From Vibrio ulleungensis (GTDB lineage Bacteria; Pseudomonadota; Gammaproteobacteria; Enterobacterales; Vibrionaceae): a stretch of 64,000 nucleotides of DNA. The stretch is from assembly GCF_016900875.1 (NCBI RefSeq), contig NZ_JAFEUM010000004.1:310001-374000 (forward strand). The letters run 5' to 3'. Under the pieces are notes generated by a model. The model was given only the letters and a program-made list of their open reading frames with translations. It was not told the DNA's origin and made no database searches. Both the position numbers and the translations under genes were made by a program. Shown here piece by piece: positions 35,391-43,815 of the stretch. The stretch's first letter is position 1. Every line of letters begins with the position of its first letter.

Positions 35391-35570
35391 ATGGACTTCA
35401 CCGAGAAACTCCGGTTACACGGAAAAGTTGAAGAAGATCTATATTTTGCTCGACTAGACAAACAGTTGATCGACGCGATGCACGACAAACAACGACGCGA
35501 GGAGCAGGTGCACCTGCAAGGTAAAGATGAGCAAACGGAGCACCCATTTTTTAGCCATGAGCATGAATAA
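35391..35570 (+). CDS. Small charged protein, 59 aa
   Basis: Charged, mostly helical ORF (FTEKLRLHGKVEEDLYFARL, then DKQLIDAMHDKQRREEQ) with a His-rich end (PFFSHEHE). GAGGTGA lies before the ATG at 35391; an upstream in-frame ATG at 35343 lacks a good site. It looks like a real small Vibrio-type protein, but I cannot give a function. A short palindrome, AAGTCCAGCTCTGGACTT, follows at 35622. Confidence 0.6.
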   Translation: MDFTEKLRLHGKVEEDLYFARLDKQLIDAMHDKQRREEQVHLQGKDEQTEHPFFSHEHE

Positions 35571-35853
35571 TTAGCTTACGATCCATTGCCATGCTCCGAC
35601 ACAAGCTCTCTGCGCGCTCTTAAGTCCAGCTCTGGACTTGAGAAGACCATTATCATGCCTTACATTGTCTTTCCCCGCTTATATCTGCTGCTCACACAGT
35701 GTTTGCACATCCACACTTTTTTACACCGCTGTTGGACAGTGACAATAAAACCGTCTTTAATACAATGAACTATGAGTCATTTTCCCCTTAACTAGGCGTC
35801 TGTATTGGCTGCCTGGGTAAATGAAAAAAACTTCTATTTGAGAGAGAACGTTA

Positions 35854-36570
35854 ATGAATACGTGGATCAAAATTACTGGCGTTTTAGCACTGATGCTCGC
35901 AATTCAAGGATGCAGTACAACTAGCGTTCGCGGAAATGGCGATATTGTTACGCAAGACATTGAGACCCCATCATTCAGTGAAGTGAGCTTAAGAGGAAAT
36001 TATTCAGCCACGATCAATGTTGGAGAAGAGGATTCTATAGCAATTACCACTGATGCCAACATTCAACCCTACATAGCCACGTCCGTCAGCATGGACCGTC
36101 TAACCATCAAAAGTGAACGCTCGATTTCCGGTACGGATAAGGTAAAGGTTGAACTGGGGCTGCAAGAGCTTAACGAGCTCAACATTAGCGGATCAAGTCG
36201 AGTTGCGATAAATGGAAAAGTGACTGGCGATCTATCATCGAGCATTTCAGGATCGGGGTCTATAGAACTAGAATCTATTGAAGGTGACACGTTTGAAGTG
36301 AGCGTAAGCGGCTCTGGTGGCTTTAAAGCGACAGGAAGTGTCGAGACATTAGATATTGATATTTCGGGAAGCGGCAACTTAGATCTTTCCAACCTTAACG
36401 TGAAACACGCTAAGGTGTCGATCTCAGGCTCCGGCACCGTAAAACTGGGCAACGTAGAAAAGCTAGACGGAGCCATTAGTGGCAGTGGGAGCTTAACTTA
36501 TAAAGGTTCAACCATGCTCAGCGTCAAAACTTCCGGCTCAGCCAGCGTCAAATCAATGGGGTCAGAGTAA
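35854..36570 (+). CDS. GIN-domain (DUF2807) lipoprotein
   Basis: Protein of 238 residues. MNTWIKITGVLALMLAIQGC ends in a lipobox (IQGC). The mature part is a beta-helix built of short repeats with ISGSG or VSGSG (for example SSISGSGSIEL, EVSVSGSGGF, DISGSGNLDL, SISGSGTVKL). This is the head GIN domain, found in envelope proteins of unknown role. The last residues and stop (MGSE) lie inside a GGGGTCAGAGT hairpin, which probably redefined the C-terminus. Confidence 0.88.
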   Translation: MNTWIKITGVLALMLAIQGCSTTSVRGNGDIVTQDIETPSFSEVSLRGNYSATINVGEEDSIAITTDANIQPYIATSVSMDRLTIKSERSISGTDKVKVELGLQELNELNISGSSRVAINGKVTGDLSSSISGSGSIELESIEGDTFEVSVSGSGGFKATGSVETLDIDISGSGNLDLSNLNVKHAKVSISGSGTVKLGNVEKLDGAISGSGSLTYKGSTMLSVKTSGSASVKSMGSE

Positions 36571-36585
36571 ATCGACTCTGACCCC
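36558..36585. repeat. GGGGTCAGAGT hairpin, copy 3
   Basis: Arms GGGGTCAGAGT (36558-36568) and ACTCTGACCCC (36575-36585) around AAATCG. It supplies the stop codon of the GIN-domain gene and ends two bases before the stop of the converging ywbE gene. Confidence 0.85.
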
Positions 36586-36586
36586 G

Positions 36587-36778
36587 CTATAGGATCTCTT
36601 TCACTCGGCCAACATCGCCGCTTTCTAGTCTCACCTTGATACCGTGAGGATGATTTGGCGAGTTGGTTAGAATATCTTTGACGATGCCTTGCGTCAGCGC
36701 GCCACTACGTTGATCTTTCTTTAGCACAATGTTTACTTCTAAGCCGCGGTGTATATCCGCTCTGCGTGTTCCACTCAT
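36587..36778 (-). CDS. YwbE family (DUF2196) protein
   Basis: Protein of 63 residues matching YwbE: RRADIHRGLEVNIVLKKDQRSG, LTQGIVKDILTNSPNHPHGIKVRLESGDVGRVKEI. The family has a small beta fold that may bind nucleic acid. ATG at 36778 has GGAG six bases upstream. It lies downstream of a DEAD-box helicase gene on the same strand, a pairing that suggests an RNA-linked role. Confidence 0.85.
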   Translation of the reverse strand: MSGTRRADIHRGLEVNIVLKKDQRSGALTQGIVKDILTNSPNHPHGIKVRLESGDVGRVKEIL

Positions 36779-36807
36779 GATCGTCTCCAAACTATGTCGT
36801 AGTAACG

Positions 36808-36837
36808 TCGAGGTGCAAAAGAGTCTTTGCACCTCGA
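36808..36837. repeat. Hairpin inside the helicase-ywbE transcript
   Basis: Perfect arms TCGAGGTGCAAA/TTTGCACCTCGA, 6-nt loop, between the helicase stop and ywbE. Without a T run it may act as a processing or attenuation structure. Confidence 0.6.
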
Positions 36838-36847
36838 GATGATGACC

Positions 36848-38137
36848 TTATTTTTTTAGCCACACATCGCTATCAGCTTGCTGCTGTTTCTTACGTTTTT
36901 TCTTGCCCGTACCAGCGGGTTTGGCTGTTGGCTTATTGGCGTCAATCATCTTTTGAGTTACAGATTCATCCACCTCAAATCCCTTAACTTGTTCGCGATC
37001 TAGACGGATCTTATTTTTCTTCTCAATCACTTTAAAGTGATGAAAGTCTTCGTAGTCAATCAAGCTGATCGCCAGTCCCACTTCACCCGCTCGGCCGCTT
37101 CGACCTATACGGTGCATGTAATCGGAGGGGCTGCGAGGTAAATCAAAGTTGATCACAACCGGAAGTTTCTCGATGTCGATCCCTCGCGCGGCGATATCTG
37201 TAGCGATCAACACTTCGATGTCGCCTGACTTAAACTCATCCATAATGCGAGTACGGTAGTTTTGCCCTTTGTCCCCATGGAACACGTCGGCTTCGATTCC
37301 ACGCTTATAGAGTTTGTCGGCCAGATGTTCACAATGATTTTTGGCGTTGACAAAAACCAACGCTTGTCGCCATTTGTGCTGCTTAATTAGGTGGGCAAGC
37401 ACGGCTGTCTTCTCGCCTTTATTGACGTTAAACACACGTTGAACAACGGTACTTTCATCATCACTTTGCAGCTGTACTTCGACAGGATCGGTCAATAGGT
37501 GCTGCGTGAGCGATTGAACCTGCTCAGGGAATGTTGCAGAGAACAGCAGCGTTTGCTTTTGTTTTGGAAGGCTATCCAGCAGCTGAGTCAGTTCGTCGGT
37601 AAAACCAAGGCTCAACATGCGATCGGCTTCGTCCAGAACCAAGGTTTTAACCTTATCGAGTTTGATCGCATTGCTCGACATTAAATCAAGCAGTCGTCCT
37701 GGTGTTGCGACCAAAATGTCTGTACCGCCGCGCAGCGCCATCATCTGGGTATTAACCGATACACCACCGAACACACACACTGTTTTAATTGCGCCATTGT
37801 AGTGCGCGGAATACGATTTAATGCTGTCTGCTACCTGCTTCGCCAATTCACGAGTGGGTACCAAAATTAGCGCCGACACCTCGTTGCCTTTGTTAGCATT
37901 TTTGACCAGTTGGCTGCGATTATCAGACAGTGATTGCAGCAAAGGTAGCGCAAATGCTGCGGTTTTTCCCGAACCTGTATTTGCCCCAGCAATCAGATCT
38001 CGCCCTTCAAGTACACTTGGAATAACCTGTGATTGAATTGGCGTTGGCGTGTCGTAACCCAGCTCTGTTAAACGAGCCAAAAGCTCGGGATCAAGGGCTA
38101 ACTCAGAAAAGTGCTGCGGTACATTTGGGGTAGTCAT
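36848..38137 (-). CDS. DEAD-box RNA helicase
   Basis: Protein of 429 residues with all core motifs: Q motif PTPIQSQVIP, ANTGSGKT (52-59), PTREL, DEAD, SATF, ARGIDI and HRIGRSGRAG. A short basic tail (GTGKKKRKKQQ) ends the protein. It is the third DEAD-box helicase in the window and is separate from DbpA and RhlE. It is likely to act on structured RNA in the cold or in ribosome assembly. ywbE follows on the same transcript. Confidence 0.9.
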   Translation of the reverse strand: MTTPNVPQHFSELALDPELLARLTELGYDTPTPIQSQVIPSVLEGRDLIAGANTGSGKTAAFALPLLQSLSDNRSQLVKNANKGNEVSALILVPTRELAKQVADSIKSYSAHYNGAIKTVCVFGGVSVNTQMMALRGGTDILVATPGRLLDLMSSNAIKLDKVKTLVLDEADRMLSLGFTDELTQLLDSLPKQKQTLLFSATFPEQVQSLTQHLLTDPVEVQLQSDDESTVVQRVFNVNKGEKTAVLAHLIKQHKWRQALVFVNAKNHCEHLADKLYKRGIEADVFHGDKGQNYRTRIMDEFKSGDIEVLIATDIAARGIDIEKLPVVINFDLPRSPSDYMHRIGRSGRAGEVGLAISLIDYEDFHHFKVIEKKNKIRLDREQVKGFEVDESVTQKMIDANKPTAKPAGTGKKKRKKQQQADSDVWLKK

Positions 38138-38249
38138 AGGGATAACATGCTCAGACTCAATTATTGGTGCGCATGTTAGCGTATTTGACCGGGGTTAAAT
38201 AGTAAAAGATCAGCGCTGCAACCTGCAGCGCCAATCATTACCAAGGTGA

Positions 38250-39278
38250 CTATGCAAACAGCGCGCTGTACAAAAAGCCAGAGCCAATGGCCATGCTCAA
38301 AATAACCACCAGAAACGCTGCAATCATCTGGTTTTTGAAGATCGATTTTAGCAATATCACTTCGGTTAAACTCGCGCCCGCACTGCCAATGATCAGCGCC
38401 ATCACACTGCCCAATGCCATGCCCTTTTTAACCAGAGCAGCACTCAATGGGATCACCGCTTCTGCGCGAATATATAATGGAATGCCAATCACAGCAGCTA
38501 CAGGGATCGCATACCACTGCCCTGCACCAGCGTACTGAGCGATGAGATCTGTGGGAATGAAGCCGTAAATAAACGAGCCAATCGCAATACCCAACATTAG
38601 GTAAGGGAACACCTGTTTAAAGTCTTTCCAGGTTGAACGCCATATAGTGACCCAGCGACTTGGCTCAGCATGGACAATCTTAGCCGTCGCTACCCCCTCG
38701 CCCGCGCAACATGACACTTCTACGGTAGGCTCTGGAGAAGCACTTTGGCAACTTGATGCGGTCTCTAGTGTTGCTACATTCTTATCACCACACGAACTCG
38801 TTGAACAAGACATTGTTGCGACCTCGTAAGCTTCCGGTTTTACATAACGTTCAAAACCAAGCTTCTCAAGCACAACACCCGCTATCACAGACACACTCAT
38901 TGCCATAACAAAGTAAAAGATGGCCACTTTCCATCCAAAGGTCACCACAAACAGACCAATTATGATTGGGTTGAGTAGCGGGCTGGCAAACAAAAATACC
39001 ATCATTGGACCAAAACCGGCTCGCGCCCTTAGTAACCCTTTTAGAAAAGGAATGGTAGAGCAAGAGCAAAATGGAGTTATTGACCCCAATAACGCTGCAA
39101 TTACATAGCCCTTGCCTTGCTTCGAGCTCAAGATAGATTGGATTTTTTCTGTAGTGAGAAAGCTTTGCAACACACCCACAATGTAGCTAATGGCCAAAAA
39201 GAGAATGATCAGCTCTGCGGCGAGAAAGATAAACATATCTAACGCTTCTTTCGCCATAGATTGGATTTCTGGACTCAT
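38250..39278 (-). CDS. ArsP/DUF318 permease (SO_0444-like metal or organoarsenical efflux)
   Basis: Inner-membrane protein of 342 residues with about eight hydrophobic segments in two halves. LGSITPFCSCSTIPFLKGLL, with its three Cys, is the family signature, and GSAGASLTEVILLKSIF lies in the second half. The central cytoplasmic loop is rich in Cys (MSCSTSSCGDK, ASSCQSAS, VSCCAGEG), fitting soft-metal or arsenical binding. It is divergent from an ArsR gene, with three operator-like repeats between. Related permeases export methylarsenite or Cu/Zn; the exact ion is open. Confidence 0.87.
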   Translation of the reverse strand: MSPEIQSMAKEALDMFIFLAAELIILFLAISYIVGVLQSFLTTEKIQSILSSKQGKGYVIAALLGSITPFCSCSTIPFLKGLLRARAGFGPMMVFLFASPLLNPIIIGLFVVTFGWKVAIFYFVMAMSVSVIAGVVLEKLGFERYVKPEAYEVATMSCSTSSCGDKNVATLETASSCQSASPEPTVEVSCCAGEGVATAKIVHAEPSRWVTIWRSTWKDFKQVFPYLMLGIAIGSFIYGFIPTDLIAQYAGAGQWYAIPVAAVIGIPLYIRAEAVIPLSAALVKKGMALGSVMALIIGSAGASLTEVILLKSIFKNQMIAAFLVVILSMAIGSGFLYSALFA

Positions 39279-39330
39279 GAGATTTCTCCTAAGTGTTCGT
39301 TACTGGGTGCTTGCTGCACCTCAGTGATTT

Positions 39331-39355
39331 ATATTTCGATATTTGTCGAATTATA
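39331..39355. promoter_or_regulatory. ArsR-type operator, permease-proximal
   Basis: ATATTTCGATATTTGTCGAA followed by TTATA, an imperfect copy of the central palindrome at 39378. Confidence 0.6.
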
Positions 39356-39377
39356 ATCTTCGTTGACGCTGGGTCAA

Positions 39378-39409
39378 GCATATATTTCGATAGTTATCGA
39401 AATATATGC
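39378..39409. promoter_or_regulatory. Central ArsR operator, 32-bp perfect palindrome
   Basis: Arms GCATATATTTCGATA/TATCGAAATATATGC, 15 bp each, around GT. It is central in the divergent region and suited to a dimeric ArsR repressor. Confidence 0.8.
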
Positions 39410-39470
39410 TAAGTGACTGATTTTATGTTTATTGCACTGCGTTCATTTGATCTGCGTGAAAGCTTCCACT

Positions 39471-39486
39471 AATATCGAAATATCTA
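39471..39486. promoter_or_regulatory. ArsR half-operator near the arsR start
   Basis: AATATCGAAATATCTA matches one half of the central operator and lies 27 bp before the ATG of the regulator, implying autoregulation. Confidence 0.5.
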
Positions 39487-39512
39487 TCCAGCTCATCGAT
39501 TAAGAAACCAAC

Positions 39513-39815
39513 ATGGAACTAGACGCGGTTGCAAAGGCACTTAAAGAACTTGGACACCCTACTAGGCTTTCAATTTACAAACAGGTTGTGAAAGCAGGCT
39601 TTAATGGGATTGCGGTAGGCTCTATACAGCAAACATTGGGGATTCCAGCATCGACCCTTTCACACCATATCGCGGGACTTGCGTCTGCTGGATTGATTCA
39701 ACAGCGCCGCGAAGGGCGTACCTTGTTTTGTATTGCAGAATATAAGCAGCTCGATAGCGTGATTGGCTTTTTGCAAGACGAGTGTTGCGTGAATGAAGCA
39801 GCATTAGAAGAGTGA
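39513..39815 (+). CDS. ArsR/SmtB family regulator
   Basis: Protein of 100 residues. LKELGHPTRLSIYKQVVKAG, the recognition region QQTLGIPASTLSHHIAGLASAGLI and the wing QRREGRTLFCI are typical. A Cys pair (DECCVNE) near the C-terminus and Cys73 in the wing are candidate metal or arsenical ligands; the classical ELCVCDL metal box is absent. It is divergent from the ArsP-type permease and presumably represses it. Confidence 0.9.
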   Translation: MELDAVAKALKELGHPTRLSIYKQVVKAGFNGIAVGSIQQTLGIPASTLSHHIAGLASAGLIQQRREGRTLFCIAEYKQLDSVIGFLQDECCVNEAALEE

Positions 39816-40043
39816 TAGCATTAGCTCAGAATTAGATTGAAGGTCTATGGCATTTGTTGGTGATTGTTCTATCTCCTTACTGCCATTCAGCCGCTGAAAT
39901 GACCTTATGCTGAGGTCAACGCGATTCGGCGTCGAACGTGCTTCAGGGGACCTATCCATAGAAACTCAGGAGCGTTAAAGCCACACAGTCTTCGCGCTCT
40001 ATTACCGCACATGATACCGCGCTCGATAACATGGGAGGCAACA

Positions 40044-40394
40044 ATGACTAAACACGCCGTTTTTACTATGGCTTTTTCAAAAATTTACTATCTCTATATT
40101 CAAAAAGTAGAGAAAAAAAATAGAACCAAAGAGGAAGTCGATCAGATTATATGCTGGCTGACTGGGTTTGACTCGGCAGGACTGAAGCATCAAGTTGAAG
40201 GTGACAATGACATGGTGACGTTTTTTGAACAAGCGCCAGCAATCAACCCAAACGTATCTCTGATCAAAGGCGTGGTGTGTGGCGTACGTATTGAGGAAGT
40301 TGAAGACCCTTTAATGCGCAAGATTCGATACCTCGATAAAATGATCGATGAACTCGCAAAAGGAAAATCAATGGATAAAATTCTACGTTCATAG
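40044..40394 (+). CDS. DUF2200 family protein
   Basis: Protein of 116 residues with the DUF2200 core: [61 protein letters not shown] and the C-terminal [18 protein letters not shown]. The ATG at 40044 has GGGAGG upstream; an upstream in-frame ATG at 40011 has none. The function is not known. Confidence 0.85.
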   Translation: MTKHAVFTMAFSKIYYLYIQKVEKKNRTKEEVDQIICWLTGFDSAGLKHQVEGDNDMVTFFEQAPAINPNVSLIKGVVCGVRIEEVEDPLMRKIRYLDKMIDELAKGKSMDKILRS

Positions 40395-40568
40395 GCGAAA
40401 AAGAGTAGCCAATCGAGTCATTAGAAAATGTATGCTAGATCAAAAGTATGTAGCACTAAACTGATACTGCTACTCACTTGAATTCACTATAATTGACAAG
40501 CCGATCACCCGAGTACTGACAAACTAAAATATGGTAGTCTTTGGGTAACAAGCTGTGATTATGTTCGA

Positions 40569-41356
40569 TCAATCCGACTCCATACTCAAACCATTACGAA
40601 TCGCAAACTGTATTAGTTCCGTATGGTTATCAAGCTCAAGCAAATCGAGCATGCGATATTTATGCGATTCTATCGTTCTAGGGCTGAGGAAAGCTTTTCT
40701 GCGCACTGTTTTGCAGTAAGTCCTTGAGCCAAAAGATTGAGCACTGCACATTGCTTTTTGCTCAGTCTCATGAGCTTGTCATTTTCGATTTGATTGTCAG
40801 CTTGATCCTGATTCGTTTGCAGGCCTTTTGACATATTTGCGTGTTGCCAATAGCAGAGCCATGTATCGCACAACAGCTTAAAGCGATTCAATGAATGCTC
40901 GGTGATCTCTTTTTGATCGTCAGTGAAACGCAAAAAAGATACCGCCCCCCACACCTTACCAAAAAGCTCTAAACGTATGATTCCGTGCCAACAACCACCT
41001 TCAGAATGCAGCATTTTTAGCGCGTCAATCCGGCTTTTTTCAAGCTGTGAACGAGTAAAAGTTTGAATGCTTTTTTTGGATCGGAGTAGCTTGAGATAAT
41101 CGGAGTAATTGCCAGACTTGTACTTTTCTTTATCTAAGATAGGAATATTTGAACGAGACACCGAAACACTTTTCCCTTCATTGAGCAAAATGATGGAGTT
41201 GGGATAGATGATTAAACGGTCCATGTCGAAAAATTCTAAAGCTTGTTGAATCAATTCAATAAGTACGTCATTAAATTCATTTATATTCGCTGAAATCAAC
41301 CGCGATGATTGGTTCAACAGCAGCGCTTCATACTCTAGATTGAACTCGTTTGACAT
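40569..41356 (-). pseudogene. Frameshifted LuxR-type regulator
   Basis: A GAF-like N-terminal region (WHGIIRLELFGKVWGAVSFL) leads into a LuxR helix-turn-helix that breaks mid-motif. The first frame reads LSKKQCAVLNLLAQGLTAKQ then CAEKL before leaving the family pattern and stopping. The remainder, LSPRTIESHKYRMLDLLELD and so on, continues in another frame. Adding one base to the AAA at 40690-40692 (TTT on the coding strand) would restore CAEKLFLSPRTIESHKYR. The start at 41356 (MSNEFNLEYEALLLNQ) is likely; the frame is open to 41437. It may be a true loss, a slippage-prone site or a sequencing error. Confidence 0.8.
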
Positions 41357-41783
41357 CGTTACACCCATCTGACGTTTCTCGAACTTGTTAACGTAAATGT
41401 ACGGGTTTGCATCGCCAGTTGCACTATCGATCACCATTATTCCGCAGAGTGACTGTTCTAGTTTGGATTCGGGCGTAGAAATCTAAAAAGCTAGCGGCTC
41501 ATTGCTTGTGATTATGCCGATTCCAAACAAATTCTAAACTTGGCGCGAAATGGTAAACACACGGGCATCTAATTGACTAAATTGCTACAGACTGGTTGTG
41601 AATAGCATCGGCAGCACAGGCCGTTTGAACAACGAGCGGTTAATTGAGCTTAGGCTGCACTAGGAACTTGTGAATACATGATGTTATACCAACAGCTAAT
41701 GCGCGAGCCGGTATCCAAACATCGATTTATCAGACTCATTACCCGTGCCAACCATAGGCGCATGCAAACTATAAGATCACAAT
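41357..41783. other. Intergenic stretch, nothing recognised
   Basis: No gene, terminator or repeat that I can support; a 56-codon frame near 41680 lacks a ribosome-binding site and overlaps the next ORF. Confidence 0.4.
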
Positions 41784-41969
41784 ATGACAGCACCCAAAGT
41801 ACCAAAAAGTTTCTTCAAGATGGACCAAACTCAGCAACAGCACCCTGACCTTGACGAAGCTTATACCCCAGAAAAAAGCTTGCTAAGAAGCACTCTAGAC
41901 TTCGTTTTAATGGTTATGGGCATTTGGTTCTTACTCGGTTTGCTTAGCTCAAACTGTGACGAGGAATAG
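41784..41969 (+). CDS. Small membrane protein, 61 aa
   Basis: Polar, Gln/Asp-rich N-terminus (FFKMDQTQQQHPDLDEAY) followed by one hydrophobic helix (LDFVLMVMGIWFLLGLLSSN) and an acidic end. It has the look of a single-pass inner-membrane protein with its N-terminus in the cytoplasm. A 24-codon ORF starts two bases after the stop. I do not recognise either protein. Confidence 0.5.
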   Translation: MTAPKVPKSFFKMDQTQQQHPDLDEAYTPEKSLLRSTLDFVLMVMGIWFLLGLLSSNCDEE

Positions 41970-41971
41970 CG

Positions 41972-42046
41972 ATGAAGTTTATCTGTACTTCTGTCGGTGC
42001 ATTAGTAAGCGCGTATATCGCTTGGCACTTATTAGCTGCTTTTTAA
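41972..42046 (+). CDS. 24-residue hydrophobic peptide
   Basis: MKFICTSVGALVSAYIAWHL and four more residues (LAAF). GAGGAA lies six bases before the ATG and overlaps the end of the preceding small gene, so the two would be coupled. Its length is just enough for one transmembrane helix. Confidence 0.4.
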   Translation: MKFICTSVGALVSAYIAWHLLAAF

Positions 42047-42204
42047 GGGTAATTTGCTGTACTACTTCTGTTCGCGGTTATTGGTAAGGTTGAAGTCTAA
42101 AAATAAAGGTTCGAACGAATTGTGCCTCGCAACTAACTCTAACAAAACAACAACTCACGCAGTGTTGCCTGATAAAACACCTTATACCCAATTGAGAAAA
42201 AACC

Positions 42205-42594
42205 ATGGCCAAGTCATTACTTACTCGTGATCAAAAGATAATAGTAGCTAACTGCAAAATACTGCTTAAAGCGTCGGAGTCATCGATCAGTAATGTCAAA
42301 CTTCAAGCACAGCTAGAAGAGCACTTAGAGGTGTTCCTAAACCTACGCTTTGCTCACCTTTACAGGCGTTCAGGTTTACTTACCAGCGCACTTTGGCTTT
42401 TTGTCAGAGAGGTGGAGAACACGCTTCAATATAACCAGAAAAGAGACCGTATAGAAAGACGCCTACGAGACCTAATCCATAAACTGTCAGTACGTTGTGC
42501 CCCAGATTCCATTGACAATGGTAAACAAACGACAACTGCTTTGGCCACTGTCAGCAGACAACTTCAGAGCGATACAAACATTGATGTACTTTGA
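42205..42594 (+). CDS. Hypothetical helical protein, 129 aa
   Basis: Basic, helix-rich sequence (LTRDQKIIVANCKILLKASE, SALWLFVREVENTLQYNQKR) with no family I recognise and no membrane segment or signal peptide. The ribosome-binding site is weak (GAGAAAA). A second frame that begins inside its 3' end and runs to 42700 has a similar look but is not supported well enough to call. From 42701 to 42930 I see nothing. Confidence 0.45.
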   Translation: MAKSLLTRDQKIIVANCKILLKASESSISNVKLQAQLEEHLEVFLNLRFAHLYRRSGLLTSALWLFVREVENTLQYNQKRDRIERRLRDLIHKLSVRCAPDSIDNGKQTTTALATVSRQLQSDTNIDVL

Positions 42595-42947
42595 AGAAAG
42601 GATTATGCGTGCACATTGGGATTTCCCTGACAATGACTTCGCAACAAGTAAGTCACAGCCAATGGTGCACAATCGCACCAATCTTAGAGACATTGCCTAA
42701 GCCTGTCTTTGTATACTGTGGACCGACGTGCTAAGCGAGCAAAGTGGCGATTCCTCTGATTTGTGAAAATCTATGGCTTTAAGGCATACCAAGTGGCAAA
42801 GTACTAATTAGTTTTTCCTCTCGATATTGATGGTTAGATCAGCGTGCACCTGCGGTTAATTAAGACTAGCCTAAACAGTTCTAGGTCTGTGCAGATAAAG
42901 CTGGATTGACGAATGATTGACGAATAACTTAGGAAAGGGTGAGCGTG

Positions 42948-43193
42948 ATGATCAGTTGTGACAAATATGACTATATAGAGATAGCCTGTATGCATCGCTA
43001 TCCAGTAGAAATCACATTAAATACAGGTGCCACTCTCAATGGCACTGCTATCGATACAGCCAGAAATGACAATAGGCAAGAGTGTATAAAGATCCTCACA
43101 GACGACCTAGAATCGCTGATCGTGTTGGACGATATATCTCTGCTTAAGATCTGCGTTGAAAATCCGCATTTTGATAGCGTCGAAATCAACTGA
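42948..43193 (+). CDS. rof: Rho-binding antiterminator Rof (YaeO)
   Basis: Protein of 81 residues. ISCDKYDYIEIACMHRYPVE matches the start of Rof, where acidic residues contact the RNA-binding surface of Rho. A small Sm-like beta fold follows, with LDDISLLKICVENPHFDSVEI at the end. Rof blocks Rho-dependent termination by keeping Rho off RNA. The ATG at 42948 with AGGAAAGGG upstream is preferred to the GTG at 42939. Confidence 0.87.
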   Translation: MISCDKYDYIEIACMHRYPVEITLNTGATLNGTAIDTARNDNRQECIKILTDDLESLIVLDDISLLKICVENPHFDSVEIN

Positions 43194-43246
43194 GTCGCGC
43201 ATACCACCTCAGCAAGTCGTCGATAGCCTACTCACCCACTATACTT

Positions 43247-43268
43247 AAAGAGCACCGAAGCACTCTTT
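43247..43268 (-). terminator. Weak hairpin with UUCG loop
   Basis: On the minus strand, AAAGAGTGC-TTCG-GTGCTCTTT (two G-U pairs) stands 20 bases after the small membrane protein gene. The T tract is short. Confidence 0.45.
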
Positions 43269-43286
43269 TACTGGCGTATGTCTAGA

Positions 43287-43472
43287 TTAAGTGGTGCGTG
43301 ATTCTGCAAATCTGTTTTTGATGTACAGCATTGCGCTTACAACAAGAGCCACAACCGCTACGGCGAATAGCCCATTCATGCTTAATATCCATGCAAATGT
43401 TGCCGTCAAAAACGCGACAAATGAGAATAATCGACTGAACGACATGACGTGACCTAGTTTGTTATATTTCAT
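43287..43472 (-). CDS. Small two-helix membrane protein, 61 aa
   Basis: Two hydrophobic segments (LFSFVAFLTATFAWILSMNG and LFAVAVVALVVSAMLYI) joined by a tight turn, with a basic C-terminus (KNRFAESRTT). An alternative ATG at 43484 adds four residues. The family is unknown. Nothing else is seen between 43485 and 43730. Confidence 0.5.
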   Translation of the reverse strand: MKYNKLGHVMSFSRLFSFVAFLTATFAWILSMNGLFAVAVVALVVSAMLYIKNRFAESRTT

Positions 43473-43733
43473 AACAGCCCCCATACCCTGCGGGTAAAGA
43501 AAATAGTGGTTTATTATTGCCTAGCCATTGTCTCGGTTTTATGCGACTTCTGCCTAAAAAATCAGCTAAATATTTATCAAAAAAGATAGAGTATTGAAGC
43601 TGTAGACAGAATTTTAGGTTATTTACTCCATAAAAAGTCCACAACACTCATCGCATGGCGATGAAATAAGTTTTGTGCGTCGAAATGACTAACAGCTTGC
43701 TCGATTGACGGCCAACAAGTAGCACTGCGAAAG

Positions 43734-43764
43734 ACAAAAACGCACCCTTAAAAGAGTGCGTTTT
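43734..43764 (-). terminator. Terminator of the alginate lyase gene
   Basis: On the minus strand, arms AAAACGCAC/GTGCGTTTT with a 10-nt loop, followed by TTTTTGTC. A second hairpin, AGCAGAGTT/AACTCTGCT (43778-43800), precedes it just after the stop codon. Confidence 0.8.
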
Positions 43765-43815
43765 GCATTGGGGGATAGCAGAGTTATTACAAACTCTGCT
43801 GCCTACCGATTGAGA

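Noticed and set aside
41678-41848. 56-codon frame starting with two ATG codons before the 61-aa membrane protein
   Set aside because: No ribosome-binding site, and most of it overlaps the better-supported gene in another frame.
42497-42700. Second open frame overlapping the end of the 129-aa hypothetical gene
   Set aside because: No convincing ribosome-binding site at its first starts and no recognised family; only the last 31 codons from 42605 have a partial site, too little to call a gene.
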